The notes below the pieces were generated by a model. The model saw only the letters and a list, made by a program, of their open reading frames with translations, was not told the origin of the DNA and did not search any database. The position numbers were made by a program, and so were the translations under genes. This document shows positions 14,693 to 22,170 of a stretch of DNA of 22,170 nucleotides, in pieces. The stretch spans positions 1-22,170 of the forward strand of contig DFSO01000014.1 in NCBI GenBank assembly GCA_002378665.1, in the 5' to 3' direction. The DNA is from Loktanella sp. UBA3435 (GTDB lineage Bacteria > Pseudomonadota > Alphaproteobacteria > Rhodobacterales > Rhodobacteraceae). Numbering within the stretch: the first letter of the stretch is position 1; each line of letters begins with the position of its first letter.

Positions 14693-16162
14693 TTGTCCCA
14701 TCAAATGCCCCCCGCCCATCCTTTTGACGATGATAAACTGCGGGAGGAGTGTGGCGTCTTTGGCGTTGTAAACGTTCCTGACGCCTCCAACTTTGTAGCC
14801 CTCGGCCTGCACGCGCTGCAACACCGAGGTCAAGAGGCTGGCGGTATCGTCACTCATGACCCCGAAAACGGCTTTAACCAGCAACGTCGTATGGGTCTTG
14901 TGCGCGATAACTTCACATCGCCCCGCATGATCGCGTCCCTGCCCGGCACCATCGGCATCGGCCACGTGCGCTACTCGACTGCGGGTTCCAAAGGGCAGAC
15001 TGCCCTGCGTGACGTGCAGCCGTTCTTTGGCGAATTCTCCATGGGCGGTGCGGCCATTGCTCACAACGGCAACCTGACCAACGCAAACGCCCTGCGCCGC
15101 GAACTCATCGAGCGCGGCTCGATCTTCCAGTCCTCATCTGATTCTGAATGCATCATCCACCTGATGGCCCGCTCAATGGGTCAGACAATCCCTGACCGCA
15201 TGGAAGAAGCCCTGCGCAAAGTCGAAGGCGCGTTTTCCATCGTTGCCATGACTGACAACAAGCTGATCGGCTGCCGTGACCCACTTGGCGTGCGCCCCCT
15301 CGTACTTGGTAAAATCGGTGACGGCTGGGCGCTTGCCTCCGAGACCTGTGCCCTCGACATCATTGGCGCCGAATTCGTGCGCGAAATAAAGCCCGGCGAA
15401 ATGGTCGTCATCACCGACGCAGGTGTTGAGAGCCACTTCCCCTTCCGCCCTGCAAAATCACGCTTCTGCATCTTCGAGAACGTCTATTTCTCGCGCCCAG
15501 ACAGCATCTTAGGCGGAAGATCCGTCTATGAAATCCGCGAGAACATTGGGCGCGAATTGGCGAAAGAAGCCCCCGTTGACGCCGACCTCGTCTGCCCCGT
15601 CCCTGACAGCGGCACACCAGCGGCCATCGGCTATTCCCTGCAATCGGGCATCCCTTACGCCATGGGCATCATCCGCAACCAATACATGGGCCGGACCTTC
15701 ATTGAGCCCACGGAATCGATCCGCAACATGGGTGTGCGCCTGAAACTCAACGTGAACCGTGCCCTGATCAAGGGCAAACGCGTCATCCTCGTGGACGACA
15801 GCGTTGTGCGCGGCACCACCAGCCGCAAAATCAAAGAAATGATCCTTGATGCAGGGGCCGCCGAGGTCCACTTCCGCATCGCATCCCCGCCTACCGCTTG
15901 GCCCTGCTTCTACGGCGTCGATACGCCAGAGCGCGACAAGCTGCTGGCCGCGAACATGTCCGAAGAGGAGATGCGGGTGAACATCGGCGTCGATAGCCTC
16001 AAATTCATCTCGCTCGACGGTCTCTACCGCGCCTCGGGCGAGGCCGCTGGCCGCGACGCCAAAAACCCTGCTTTCTGTGATGCATGTTTCTCGGGCGAGT
16101 ACCCTGTGAAGCCGTCCGACATGATCGCCAAAGGCTTCAAGCCCAATATCGCCGCCGAGTAA
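14693..16162 (+). CDS. purF: Amidophosphoribosyltransferase (PurF)
   Basis: PurF makes 5-phosphoribosylamine from PRPP and glutamine, the first committed step of purine synthesis. The N-terminal glutaminase nucleophile is Cys20 in EECGVFGV, exposed after removal of a short propeptide, and the PRPP motif is VILVDDSVVRGTTS. It is the Bacillus-type iron-sulfur form: the four likely [4Fe-4S] ligands are Cys259 (FCIFENVYFSRPDS), Cys405 (PCFYGVDTP), and Cys462 and Cys465 (FCDACFSGEYP). I chose the TTG at 14693 (489 residues) because GGAG lies nine bases before it; the ATG at 14705 is the alternative and lacks a well-spaced site. The SDR gene starts four bases after its stop. Both starts keep the whole enzyme. 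Confidence 0.95.
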   Translation: MSHQMPPAHPFDDDKLREECGVFGVVNVPDASNFVALGLHALQHRGQEAGGIVTHDPENGFNQQRRMGLVRDNFTSPRMIASLPGTIGIGHVRYSTAGSKGQTALRDVQPFFGEFSMGGAAIAHNGNLTNANALRRELIERGSIFQSSSDSECIIHLMARSMGQTIPDRMEEALRKVEGAFSIVAMTDNKLIGCRDPLGVRPLVLGKIGDGWALASETCALDIIGAEFVREIKPGEMVVITDAGVESHFPFRPAKSRFCIFENVYFSRPDSILGGRSVYEIRENIGRELAKEAPVDADLVCPVPDSGTPAAIGYSLQSGIPYAMGIIRNQYMGRTFIEPTESIRNMGVRLKLNVNRALIKGKRVILVDDSVVRGTTSRKIKEMILDAGAAEVHFRIASPPTAWPCFYGVDTPERDKLLAANMSEEEMRVNIGVDSLKFISLDGLYRASGEAAGRDAKNPAFCDACFSGEYPVKPSDMIAKGFKPNIAAE

Positions 16163-16166
16163 TCTT

Positions 16167-16805
16167 ATGAAAACAGCACTCATCACTGGCGCGTCACGCG
16201 GACTTGGCGCGGCTTTGGCCGTGGCGCTTGCCCCCACGCATCACATCATTGCCGTGGGCAAAACAACAGGCGCTTTGGAAGAAATCGACGACCTGATCCG
16301 CGCCGCTGGTGGCGAGGCGACGCTCGCGCCGATGGACATCACGGTCGATGCCGCTATGCAGCAGCTGTGCCGCTCGATCTTTGACCGTTGGGGCAAGCTA
16401 GACCTCTGGATTCACACAGCAATCCACGCGGCACCCTTGGCCCCAGCGGGTCACATCGGCCCCAAAGACCTCGCGAAATCCATCACGATTAATGTCGAGG
16501 CAACAGCCCGCCTGATCGGCTACGTCGGCCCGCTTTTGGGTCGTGACGGTCACGCTGTTTTCACTGATGACCCCCGCGGCGGCGCGCAGTTCTTTGGTGC
16601 ATATGGTGCGACCAAAGCAGCCCAAATCGCACTGGCGAAATCATGGCAAGCCGAGTCGGAGAAAACAGGCCCGCACGTCCACATCGTCACACCAAACCCG
16701 ATGCCAACAGCGACCCGCGCCCGCTTCTACCCCGGTGAAGACCGCAACAAACTTAGCTCCCCCGCAGACGAGGCCGCACGCCTCCTCGGCACCCTCTCCC
16801 TTTAA
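16167..16805 (+). CDS. Short-chain dehydrogenase/reductase family protein
   Basis: This 212-residue protein has the classical SDR Rossmann start TGASRGLG (residues 7-14), the active-site Asn109 in ITINVEAT, and Tyr146-x3-Lys150 in AYGATKAAQ. The catalytic Ser, normally 13 residues before the Tyr, is replaced by Thr133 (VFTDDP), and the NNAG motif is changed to HTAIHAA. It may therefore be a divergent or weak oxidoreductase; substrate and cofactor cannot be told from the sequence. In this group an SDR often follows purF, and here it starts four bases after the purF stop, with the next gene nine bases after its own stop, so all three are likely co-transcribed. A role in purine synthesis is not implied. 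Confidence 0.87.
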   Translation: MKTALITGASRGLGAALAVALAPTHHIIAVGKTTGALEEIDDLIRAAGGEATLAPMDITVDAAMQQLCRSIFDRWGKLDLWIHTAIHAAPLAPAGHIGPKDLAKSITINVEATARLIGYVGPLLGRDGHAVFTDDPRGGAQFFGAYGATKAAQIALAKSWQAESEKTGPHVHIVTPNPMPTATRARFYPGEDRNKLSSPADEAARLLGTLSL

Positions 16806-16814
16806 GGAATTCTC

Positions 16815-17237
16815 ATGGCCGCCACGATCACAGACCTTCTCGACGCGGCACATAAATCGGCAGCAGAACTCGCGAAACCCGCCGCAATCGAGGCCGCCTG
16901 CGTTGAACTCGCCGCAGCCTTCGAGGCGCGGATGCAGCACCACTTCAAACGTGGTCCATTCTACAAAAAGCTCCACAAGCTATTGATTGAGAACGAAAAT
17001 ACGCCGCTCGGCACGAAAGTCCACCAATACGCAACCGCCGTCAGCGTCATCAAACACGGCCCCGGTGCCAGCTACCGCGAACTGAAATCGATCCCGAACC
17101 TACCGTTTGAGATCCGCATTCCAGCCGCCGAGCCACACACGCTTGTGGACGTGACAACAGGCAACTTTTTCGCGAACCTCGTCGAGATGTTAGAACAAGC
17201 GCACAAGTTCCTCGAGGAAAACAAGGCTCAAGACTGA
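16815..17237 (+). CDS. Conserved hypothetical protein, 140 residues
   Basis: I do not recognise the family. The start is well supported: AAGGA lies six bases before the ATG, and the gene follows the SDR by nine bases in the purF-SDR operon. The protein is soluble and mainly helical. The first 40 residues are Ala/Glu-rich (ITDLLDAAHKSAAEL), then comes a basic stretch with FKRGPFYKKLHKLLIEN (about 44-60), a central part with SVIKHGPGASYRELKSIPNLPFE in two blocks, and a helical C-terminus (LVEMLEQAHKFLEENKAQD). No signal peptide, membrane segment or metal motif is visible. The codon use matches its neighbours, so I take it to be a real gene. Confidence 0.72.
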   Translation: MAATITDLLDAAHKSAAELAKPAAIEAACVELAAAFEARMQHHFKRGPFYKKLHKLLIENENTPLGTKVHQYATAVSVIKHGPGASYRELKSIPNLPFEIRIPAAEPHTLVDVTTGNFFANLVEMLEQAHKFLEENKAQD

Positions 17238-17339
17238 ATGAACGCCGTTAGCTGGGATGAGGTTCTCTTCGTCGTCTTGACTCACGGCTTTGTAATGTCT
17301 CTCGGGTTAATCTAGGTATGGCGAACGAAACTCCCGCAA

Positions 17340-17585
17340 GTGCGTCGACGTCTGCTCATCGCAATTGCCATCGCGGCAATCACCCCTTTCCTAGGTGGCC
17401 TAGGAAAGGCAGTTCTGCAATCACTGTGTGAGATTGCGGGACTCGGCGCATTGCCTCAAAACTGCGGAGTATTCCCAGACTCCATCGACATAATTTTCGT
17501 TGTCGGCAAATTGCTCCCCGTCCTCCTTTTTGGCGCATACGCCATTCTTCGCTCCTTATATGATGAGCTTAGAAAAACGCCGTAG
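17340..17585 (+). CDS. Small hydrophobic protein, doubtful or 5'-disturbed
   Basis: From the GTG at 17340 the frame gives 81 residues with two hydrophobic segments (about 4-30 and 50-70) and a charged end (YDELRKTP), which looks like a small membrane protein. The start is weak because no ribosome site precedes the GTG. An ATG at 17318 in the preceding frame reads MANETPA and runs up to this frame; removing one base near 17339 would give a natural-looking N-terminus MANETPAVRRRLLIA. The gene may therefore carry a small indel, or start at the GTG. Residues 16-24 are encoded by a 25-base palindrome (17385-17409). It is AT-richer than its neighbours and stands alone between two operons. Confidence 0.45.
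   Translation: MRRRLLIAIAIAAITPFLGGLGKAVLQSLCEIAGLGALPQNCGVFPDSIDIIFVVGKLLPVLLFGAYAILRSLYDELRKTP
17385..17409. repeat. 25-base perfect inverted repeat
   Basis: CCTTTCCTAGG and CCTAGGAAAGG are perfect 11-base arms around a three-base loop (TGG). It lies inside the small 17340-17585 frame and would form a very stable hairpin in DNA or RNA. There is no T-run, so it is not a standard terminator. Confidence 0.85.
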
Positions 17586-17732
17586 GTATCTGGACAGAAT
17601 TTCTCGCTTTTTCCGAGCACAAATATGCAAAACCTGCCCTAAAATTCCTGCAAAACCACTAAATATAAAACGCTATGCTTGCTCCAATCCCCGCATCACT
17701 TTAGGGATATAGCAACAGCAAAAGGCGGCCCC

Positions 17733-18521
17733 ATGCGCATTCTCATCACCAACGACGACGGTATCAACGCACCGGGCCTCAAGACTTTGCACGCCATTGC
17801 CACCGATCTTGCTGGCGCGGATGGCGAGGTCTGGACTGTCGCCCCTGCGTTTGAGCAATCGGGCGTTGGTCATTGCATCAGCTACACCCACCCCACGATG
17901 ATCGCACAGCTTGGCGAACGGCGGTTTGCCGCCGAAGGCTCCCCTGCCGATTGCGTGCTGGCGGGCCTCTATCACGTGATGAAAGATGCAGCCCCCGATC
18001 TGGTGCTGTCTGGGGTCAATCGCGGCAATAACGCGGCTGAGAACACGCTTTATTCGGGCACCATCGGTGCCGCAATCGAAGCCGCCTTGCAAGGTATCCC
18101 TGCCATAGCCCTCAGCCAATACTTTGGTCCCGACAACAAAGACCTCGACGATCCGTTTGAGGCCGCCTTGGTGCACGCCCCGTGCACGCTCCGTGCACTG
18201 TTGGCACAGGGCATTTGGCAGCAGGATGCGGACTATGGGATTTTCTACAACATCAACTTCCCACCCGTCCCTGCATCGGCCGTGAAAGGCACACGCGTCG
18301 TGACCCAAGGCCGCCGTAAAGGCGTGAACTTTTCAGTGCAGGCCGACACCTCTCCTACGGGCCGCGACTTCCTCTGGGTCCGCGGTGGACCGCAACATGG
18401 CGCGACAGCCCAAGGCAGTGACGCACAGGCGAACCTTGATGGCTTCATCTCCGTTACACCCATGCGCGCCGATTTGACTGCCCATGATGTTATGAATGAT
18501 CTCAAAGGCTTAGAAACGTGA
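17733..18521 (+). CDS. surE: 5'/3'-nucleotidase SurE
   Basis: SurE is a metal-dependent nucleoside monophosphatase linked to stationary-phase survival. The product starts MRILITNDDGINAPG with the metal-binding Asp8-Asp9, and shows VAPAFEQSGVGHCIS, the SGVNRGNNAAENTLYSGTIGAA region (in two blocks) and FYNINFP, all family signatures. I chose the ATG at 17733 (262 residues): it gives the invariant N-terminus and has AAAGGCGG before it; the frame also opens at 17679. The 147 bases before it hold no gene and probably the promoter. The stop overlaps the pcm start by four bases (GTGA). In many proteobacteria surE, pcm and nlpD occur together, as here. Confidence 0.95.
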   Translation: MRILITNDDGINAPGLKTLHAIATDLAGADGEVWTVAPAFEQSGVGHCISYTHPTMIAQLGERRFAAEGSPADCVLAGLYHVMKDAAPDLVLSGVNRGNNAAENTLYSGTIGAAIEAALQGIPAIALSQYFGPDNKDLDDPFEAALVHAPCTLRALLAQGIWQQDADYGIFYNINFPPVPASAVKGTRVVTQGRRKGVNFSVQADTSPTGRDFLWVRGGPQHGATAQGSDAQANLDGFISVTPMRADLTAHDVMNDLKGLET

Positions 18522-19159
18522 GCGCCTCGGCAGAGATCAAAATGCAGTTCCTCTATGCCCTACGCTCCAAAGGCGTGACCGACACCCGCGTCTTGAATGC
18601 AATGGAACGCGTTGACCGCGCAGCCTTTGTCAAAGGCCTGTTCGCAGAGCGCGCCTATGAGGACATGCCGTTGCCGATTTCATGCGGCCAAACCATCAGC
18701 CAGCCGTCTATCGTCGGCATCATGACCCAAGCCCTCAACGTGCAGCCCCGCCATAAAGTTTTGGAGATCGGCACAGGCTCAGGCTACCAAGCCGCCATCC
18801 TCGCCCAGCTTGCGCGCAGGGTCTACACAGTCGACCGCTACAAGCGGCTAGTGGCCGAAGCACAAACGATTTTTACGGCCCAAGACATCACAAATATCAC
18901 CGCTTTTACTGCCGACGGCAGCTTTGGCTTTCCAGAACAAGCGCCCTTTGATCGCATCCTTTTGACCGCCGCCGCCGAAGACCCACCCGGTCCGCTGATG
19001 GCGCAGTTGCGGGTTGGCGGGATCATGGTTTTGCCTGTTGGACAATCGGACGCGGTGCAAAGCCTCATCCGTGTGACACGCACCGAAGACGGTTACGATT
19101 ACGAAGAGTTGCGCGCTGTGCGCTTTGTGCCCTTACTTGAAGGGCTGGGTGCGGACTAA
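18518..19159 (+). CDS. pcm: Protein-L-isoaspartate O-methyltransferase
   Basis: Pcm methylates isoaspartyl residues in aged proteins with S-adenosylmethionine, starting their repair. The 213-residue length and signatures fit: RAYEDMPLPISCGQTISQP with the conserved GQTISQP (57-63), the SAM motif VLEIGTGSGYQAA (81-93), VYTVDRY, and APFDRILLTAAAEDPPG (about 145-161). The C-terminus RFVPLLEG is typical. The start codon is GTG at 18518, overlapping the surE stop as GTGA, so the two are translationally coupled. The NlpD-like gene follows after 62 bases. Confidence 0.95.
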   Translation: MSASAEIKMQFLYALRSKGVTDTRVLNAMERVDRAAFVKGLFAERAYEDMPLPISCGQTISQPSIVGIMTQALNVQPRHKVLEIGTGSGYQAAILAQLARRVYTVDRYKRLVAEAQTIFTAQDITNITAFTADGSFGFPEQAPFDRILLTAAAEDPPGPLMAQLRVGGIMVLPVGQSDAVQSLIRVTRTEDGYDYEELRAVRFVPLLEGLGAD

Positions 19160-19221
19160 AACCAAGCCAAGGCGAGAACCTATAAGAACAAGGACCGCCA
19201 CGGCATGAGGAGACGAGTAAG

Positions 19222-20427
19222 ATGAGCATGAAACAGCTTTTGATCACGGGTGCGGCAATCGGGCTTTTGTCCGCCTGCGAAAAACCAGTCGATTTTGACT
19301 TGCGCGATATGGCCAAAGGGTTTGATACATCTCAAGCTGTGGCCGATATGCCATCGCGCCCGCGCCCCGATGATCGCGGTGTGATCTCTTACCCGAACTA
19401 TCAAGTGGTCGTCGCTCAGCGCGATGACACCATCACCAGCATCGCAGGTCGTCTTGGCCTAAACGCCGCTGCCTTGGCCACCCACAACGGCATTGGCGCT
19501 GATGTAAAGCTGCGCCGCGACGAACTGATCGCGCTGCCAACCCGTGTGGCCGAACCCACGCCTGCCACTGGCGCTGCGGCACCTGCGCCGAAAGCAACCC
19601 AACTGCTTGATGTGACTGCAATAGCGACAACCGCACTTGATCGCGCAGGGCCACAAACGCCCGTCGCAGCCCCCGTCGCAGCCAACACACCAATAGTGCA
19701 AACAGGCGCAGAGCCAGTCCAGCATAGGGTCGCACGCGGCGAAACCATCTACACCGCCGCGCGTCTTTATAACGTACCTGTAAAATCTGTTGCCGAATGG
19801 AACGGCATTGGCCCTGACCTTGCGGTCCGTGAGGGGCAAATCTTGCTCGTCCCCCAATCCACCGCCACTGCGGCCCCTACGCAAACGGCACCTGCCCCCG
19901 CACCAATTCCAACGCCGGTTGAACCTGCACCAGGGACAGGCTCCCCGACCCCCGTTCCGCCAAGTGCCACCTTGCCCTTGCCTGACGAAACCCCGTCAAA
20001 GCCCGTTGCCGCACCCGCTGCACCCGCACCCGACCTGGGCCCAACGACGGCCGCCTCTGCTCCTGCGACCAACGCCAATGCGCAATTCGTTTATCCCGTC
20101 TCTGGCGCGATTATCCGGTCCTATGCGGCGGGACGTAACGAGGGCATTGATATCGGCGCGTCTGCTGGATCAACGGTCAAAGCAGCAGGCGGCGGTTCTG
20201 TCGCTGCGGTCACCACAGATACCAGTGGCGGCGCGATTGTCGTGATCAAACATGACGGTGGCTTGCTGACCGTTTACACGAACCTGTCTGACGTCACGGT
20301 TGCCAAAGGGGCATCTGTGAGCAAGGGCCAAGCGATCGGTAAAATCCGCGCGGGCGACCCGAGCTTCTTGCATTTTGAAGTACGTCGCGGACTGACGTCG
20401 GCAGACCCAGCGGACTTCTTGCCTTAA
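19222..20427 (+). CDS. nlpD: NlpD-like lipoprotein: two LysM domains and a degenerate LytM/M23 domain
   Basis: This 401-residue envelope protein probably helps activate cell-wall amidases in daughter-cell separation, as NlpD does. A lipobox ends at Cys19 (GLLSAC). LysM 1 lies at about 60-108 and LysM 2 at about 167-212 (HRVARGETIYTAARLYNVP), both for peptidoglycan binding. A long Pro/Ala/Thr-rich linker (about 213-285) follows. The last 110 residues are an M23/LytM domain that lacks zinc ligands: the first His is Asn306 (NEGIDIG), and the HxH motif is reduced to one His (FLHFEVR, Phe382). It is thus probably not a peptidase. GAGGAG lies nine bases before the ATG at 19222; an ATG at 19228 is possible. 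It lies in the usual surE-pcm-nlpD order and ends 15 bases from the convergent ATPase gene. Confidence 0.9.
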   Translation: MSMKQLLITGAAIGLLSACEKPVDFDLRDMAKGFDTSQAVADMPSRPRPDDRGVISYPNYQVVVAQRDDTITSIAGRLGLNAAALATHNGIGADVKLRRDELIALPTRVAEPTPATGAAAPAPKATQLLDVTAIATTALDRAGPQTPVAAPVAANTPIVQTGAEPVQHRVARGETIYTAARLYNVPVKSVAEWNGIGPDLAVREGQILLVPQSTATAAPTQTAPAPAPIPTPVEPAPGTGSPTPVPPSATLPLPDETPSKPVAAPAAPAPDLGPTTAASAPATNANAQFVYPVSGAIIRSYAAGRNEGIDIGASAGSTVKAAGGGSVAAVTTDTSGGAIVVIKHDGGLLTVYTNLSDVTVAKGASVSKGQAIGKIRAGDPSFLHFEVRRGLTSADPADFLP

Positions 20428-20442
20428 ATACTGATTGGAGCG

Positions 20443-21279
20443 TCAGGTGGCTTTCACACCACGGCGCCCCGCAAGATCGATAAAATACTGCCAAGCGACG
20501 CGGCCTGACCTGCTGCCGCGTGTCGCCTGCCATTCAATGGCCTCAGAGCGCAAAGTCGCGTCATCAATCGCGACATTATGCGCATCGCAATAGCCGCGGA
20601 TCATCGCCAGATACTCGTCTTGGTCGCAAGGATGAAAGCCAAGCCACAGCCCAAAACGATCCGAGAGCGAGACCTTTTCCTCAACCGCTTCACTGGGCGA
20701 AATCGAGGTCGAGCGCTCATTCTCGATCATATCGCGCGGCATTAAATGACGGCGGTTTGAGGTGGCATAAAGCACCACATTCTCAGGCCGCCCTTCGATC
20801 CCGCCATCCAAAACCGCCTTAAGCGATTTGTAATGCGCATCGTCATGGCCAAACGACAGATCGTCACAGAACATGATAAACCGCTCTGGTCGGCCACGTA
20901 GCATCTCGAGGCAACGGCCAATCGTGGGCAGATCTTCGCGTTGCACTTCAACGATCTTAAGACCCTCATGTGTTGCATGAACCTTGGCATGTAACGCCTT
21001 CACAAGGCTCGACTTTCCCATACCACGCGCGCCCCACAACAGGGCATTGTTGGCAGGCAAACCTTTGGCGAATTGCACCGTATTGGCCAGCAAAGTGTCG
21101 CGAGACCGATCAATCCCTACAAGTAATTCGACATCCACGCGGTTGACGCGTGCGACGGGAACGAGCCTATCAGGGTCGGCATGCCAGACAAAAGCCGAGG
21201 CCGCGGTAAAGTCAGGCGCACCCGCAGGGGCTGGACTCATGCGCTCCAGCGCCGCTGCGATGCGTTCCAACTCGGTCAT
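20443..21279 (-). CDS. DUF815 family AAA+ ATPase
   Basis: The 278-residue product has a P-loop ATPase core of the DUF815 type: Walker A GARGMGKS (83-90), Walker B FIMFCDD (134-140), an Asn in the VVLYATSNRRHL sensor region (about 167-178), and DRFGLWLGFHPCDQDEYL further on. Upstream of the core is a region with LLVGIDRSRDTLLANTVQF. No membrane segment or signal peptide is seen, so it is likely cytosolic. The function of DUF815 is not established. Its start overlaps the tatC stop by four bases (ATGA), so the two are translated together; whether it assists Tat export or substrate quality control is only a guess from position. It ends 15 bases from the nlpD-like stop on the other strand. Confidence 0.85.
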   Translation of the reverse strand: MTELERIAAALERMSPAPAGAPDFTAASAFVWHADPDRLVPVARVNRVDVELLVGIDRSRDTLLANTVQFAKGLPANNALLWGARGMGKSSLVKALHAKVHATHEGLKIVEVQREDLPTIGRCLEMLRGRPERFIMFCDDLSFGHDDAHYKSLKAVLDGGIEGRPENVVLYATSNRRHLMPRDMIENERSTSISPSEAVEEKVSLSDRFGLWLGFHPCDQDEYLAMIRGYCDAHNVAIDDATLRSEAIEWQATRGSRSGRVAWQYFIDLAGRRGVKAT

Positions 21280-22145
21280 ACTTTCGGATCCTCGTCGCCG
21301 TCCTCTTGGTCGCCATGGATGTCATCATCCCAAAGACCATCAGCGCGCAACTTTGCTTCACGCTGCCGCTCGACGCGGGCAACAAGTTGGATCGAAATCT
21401 CGTAAAGCCCGTAGACAACGGTGAACAAAATCACCTGCGAAATCACATCTGGCGGGGTCGCCAAAGCAGCCACAATCAGGATGCCAACGACGGCAAACTT
21501 TCGCGTGCCGCGCAAACCTTTAGCAGAAACCAGCCCCGCCTTGCCCATCAACGTAAGCAAAACAGGCAGCTGGAAACAAAGGCCAAAAGCCACGATAAAT
21601 TTAATCGTCAACGACAGATAGGCCTTGGCCGAACCTTGGAAAATAATCCCCGCAGCCACCGCTGTGGCGTCTTGGTCAGAGGTCATGATGTTTTCCTGCT
21701 GGAACCCAAGGAAGAAGTTAAACGCAAGCGGCGTAATCACGTAGTATGCAAATGACGCCCCAAGGATAAACATCGCAGGCGATGCCACAAGGAACGGCAA
21801 AAACGCGCCCTTCTCATTCTTGTACAGGCCGGGTGCCACAAAGCGCCACAACTGGTAGCTAATGATCGGAAAGCCCAACACAAGGCCGCCCAAAAGCGAG
21901 ATCGAGATCGCAACGAAAAACCCCTCTTCCAGCGCGATGAACTGCAAATCACAGGTCTGCCCGCGTGCACTCAAGGCGTCGCAGAGCGGCTCCGTGAGGA
22001 AGTTAAACACAGGATTCCAAACAATAAAGCTAATGATCATGCCGCCAATAAAGGCGAGCACTGAATAGATCAGCCGTGACCGCAATTCGGTCAGATGCTC
22101 CATCAATGGGGCGGAGCTATCTTCGATTTCATCATGTGCGCTCAT
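21276..22145 (-). CDS. tatC: Sec-independent protein translocase subunit TatC
   Basis: TatC is the polytopic inner-membrane receptor that binds twin-arginine signal peptides with TatB and recruits TatA. The family motif MEHLTELRSR lies at residues 15-24, and the first cytoplasmic loop has FPIISYQLWRFVAPGLYKNEK around residues 92-112, with Glu111 at the conserved signal-binding position. Six hydrophobic segments fit the TatC fold. The insert FQGSAKAYLSLTIKF is of the alphaproteobacterial type. The C-terminal tail is acidic (DDDIHGDQEDGDEDPKV). The 289-residue length is typical for the group. Its ATG overlaps the stop of the upstream tatB by four bases (ATGA), and its stop overlaps the DUF815 start, so this is a tightly coupled tatB-tatC-DUF815 operon. 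Confidence 0.95.
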   Translation of the reverse strand: MSAHDEIEDSSAPLMEHLTELRSRLIYSVLAFIGGMIISFIVWNPVFNFLTEPLCDALSARGQTCDLQFIALEEGFFVAISISLLGGLVLGFPIISYQLWRFVAPGLYKNEKGAFLPFLVASPAMFILGASFAYYVITPLAFNFFLGFQQENIMTSDQDATAVAAGIIFQGSAKAYLSLTIKFIVAFGLCFQLPVLLTLMGKAGLVSAKGLRGTRKFAVVGILIVAALATPPDVISQVILFTVVYGLYEISIQLVARVERQREAKLRADGLWDDDIHGDQEDGDEDPKV

Positions 22146-22170
22146 GCGTCACCCTTTGGCTTTGCGGCTG
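22142..22170 (-). CDS. tatB: Probable TatB, last residues only (5' end outside the window)
   Basis: Reading in from the right edge on the minus strand, the frame ending in the TGA at 22144-22142 gives AAKPKGDA. It overlaps the tatC ATG as ATGA. TatB C-termini in this group are Ala/Pro/Lys-rich, and tatB normally precedes tatC, so this is most likely its tail. Only eight residues are visible, so the call rests on context. Confidence 0.5.

Noticed and set aside
15509..16237. A 242-residue minus-strand frame over purF
   Set aside because: Antisense shadow of purF; the plus-strand enzyme with all its catalytic and iron-sulfur residues explains the sequence.
1..22170. Search for a novel defence, mobile or biosynthetic system
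   Set aside because: No transposase, integrase, toxin-antitoxin pair, restriction enzyme, CRISPR repeat, reverse transcriptase or biosynthetic core enzyme is visible; the genes are largely conserved housekeeping functions in expected order.

Overview
This window looks like chromosomal core sequence from a marine alphaproteobacterium of the Rhodobacterales (Roseobacter group). The reasons are the moderately high GC content, the gene families, and three neighbourhoods typical of that group: pyrC-pyrE-dnaB-alr, pqiA-like-radA-cvpA-purF-SDR, and surE-pcm-nlpD facing a tat operon. The genus cannot be named from the sequence alone. I see no rRNA, tRNA, CRISPR array, insertion sequence, integrase or phage gene.

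Layout, left to right. (1) Positions 1-1017 hold the tail of a membrane protein whose frame is open at the left edge, then a small SH3-type lipoprotein. (2) On the minus strand, 1014-2425, a DUF1203 protein is translationally coupled to an XdhC-family protein. (3) gcdH (glutaryl-CoA dehydrogenase) and a Rhodobacterales-type protein of uncertain function (3887-4846) follow on the plus strand and end at a strong bidirectional terminator (4867-4903). A small membrane protein reads towards it from the other side. (4) pyrC-pyrE make two steps of UMP synthesis. dnaB follows behind a promoter-like stretch that carries a perfect DnaA box, and then comes alr. (5) After a 386-base gap there is an inner-membrane/coiled-coil protein whose frame appears broken by a one-base deletion, followed by a PqiA-like membrane protein, radA and cvpA. 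(6) A terminator separates cvpA from kynA (tryptophan 2,3-dioxygenase), which sits between cvpA and purF. purF is followed by an SDR and a conserved hypothetical. (7) After a small, doubtful membrane ORF come surE-pcm-nlpD. (8) The right end is a minus-strand tat operon: the end of tatB, then tatC, then a DUF815 AAA+ ATPase, all with ATGA overlaps.

Most of this is housekeeping: pyrimidine and purine synthesis (pyrC, pyrE, purF), replication and repair (dnaB, radA), cell wall (alr, the NlpD-like protein), protein export (tatB, tatC) and stress or repair enzymes (surE, pcm). Two genes, gcdH and kynA, could belong to lysine/tryptophan degradation but are about 10 kb apart and not in one operon.

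I did not find a convincing undescribed system. The observations most worth following are the DnaA box and promoter arrangement upstream of dnaB, the apparent frameshift near 10972, the family at 3887-4846 with a His where hydrolases have their nucleophile Ser, the hairpins upstream of that gene, the 25-bp near-perfect palindrome at 17385-17409, and kynA lying between cvpA and purF.
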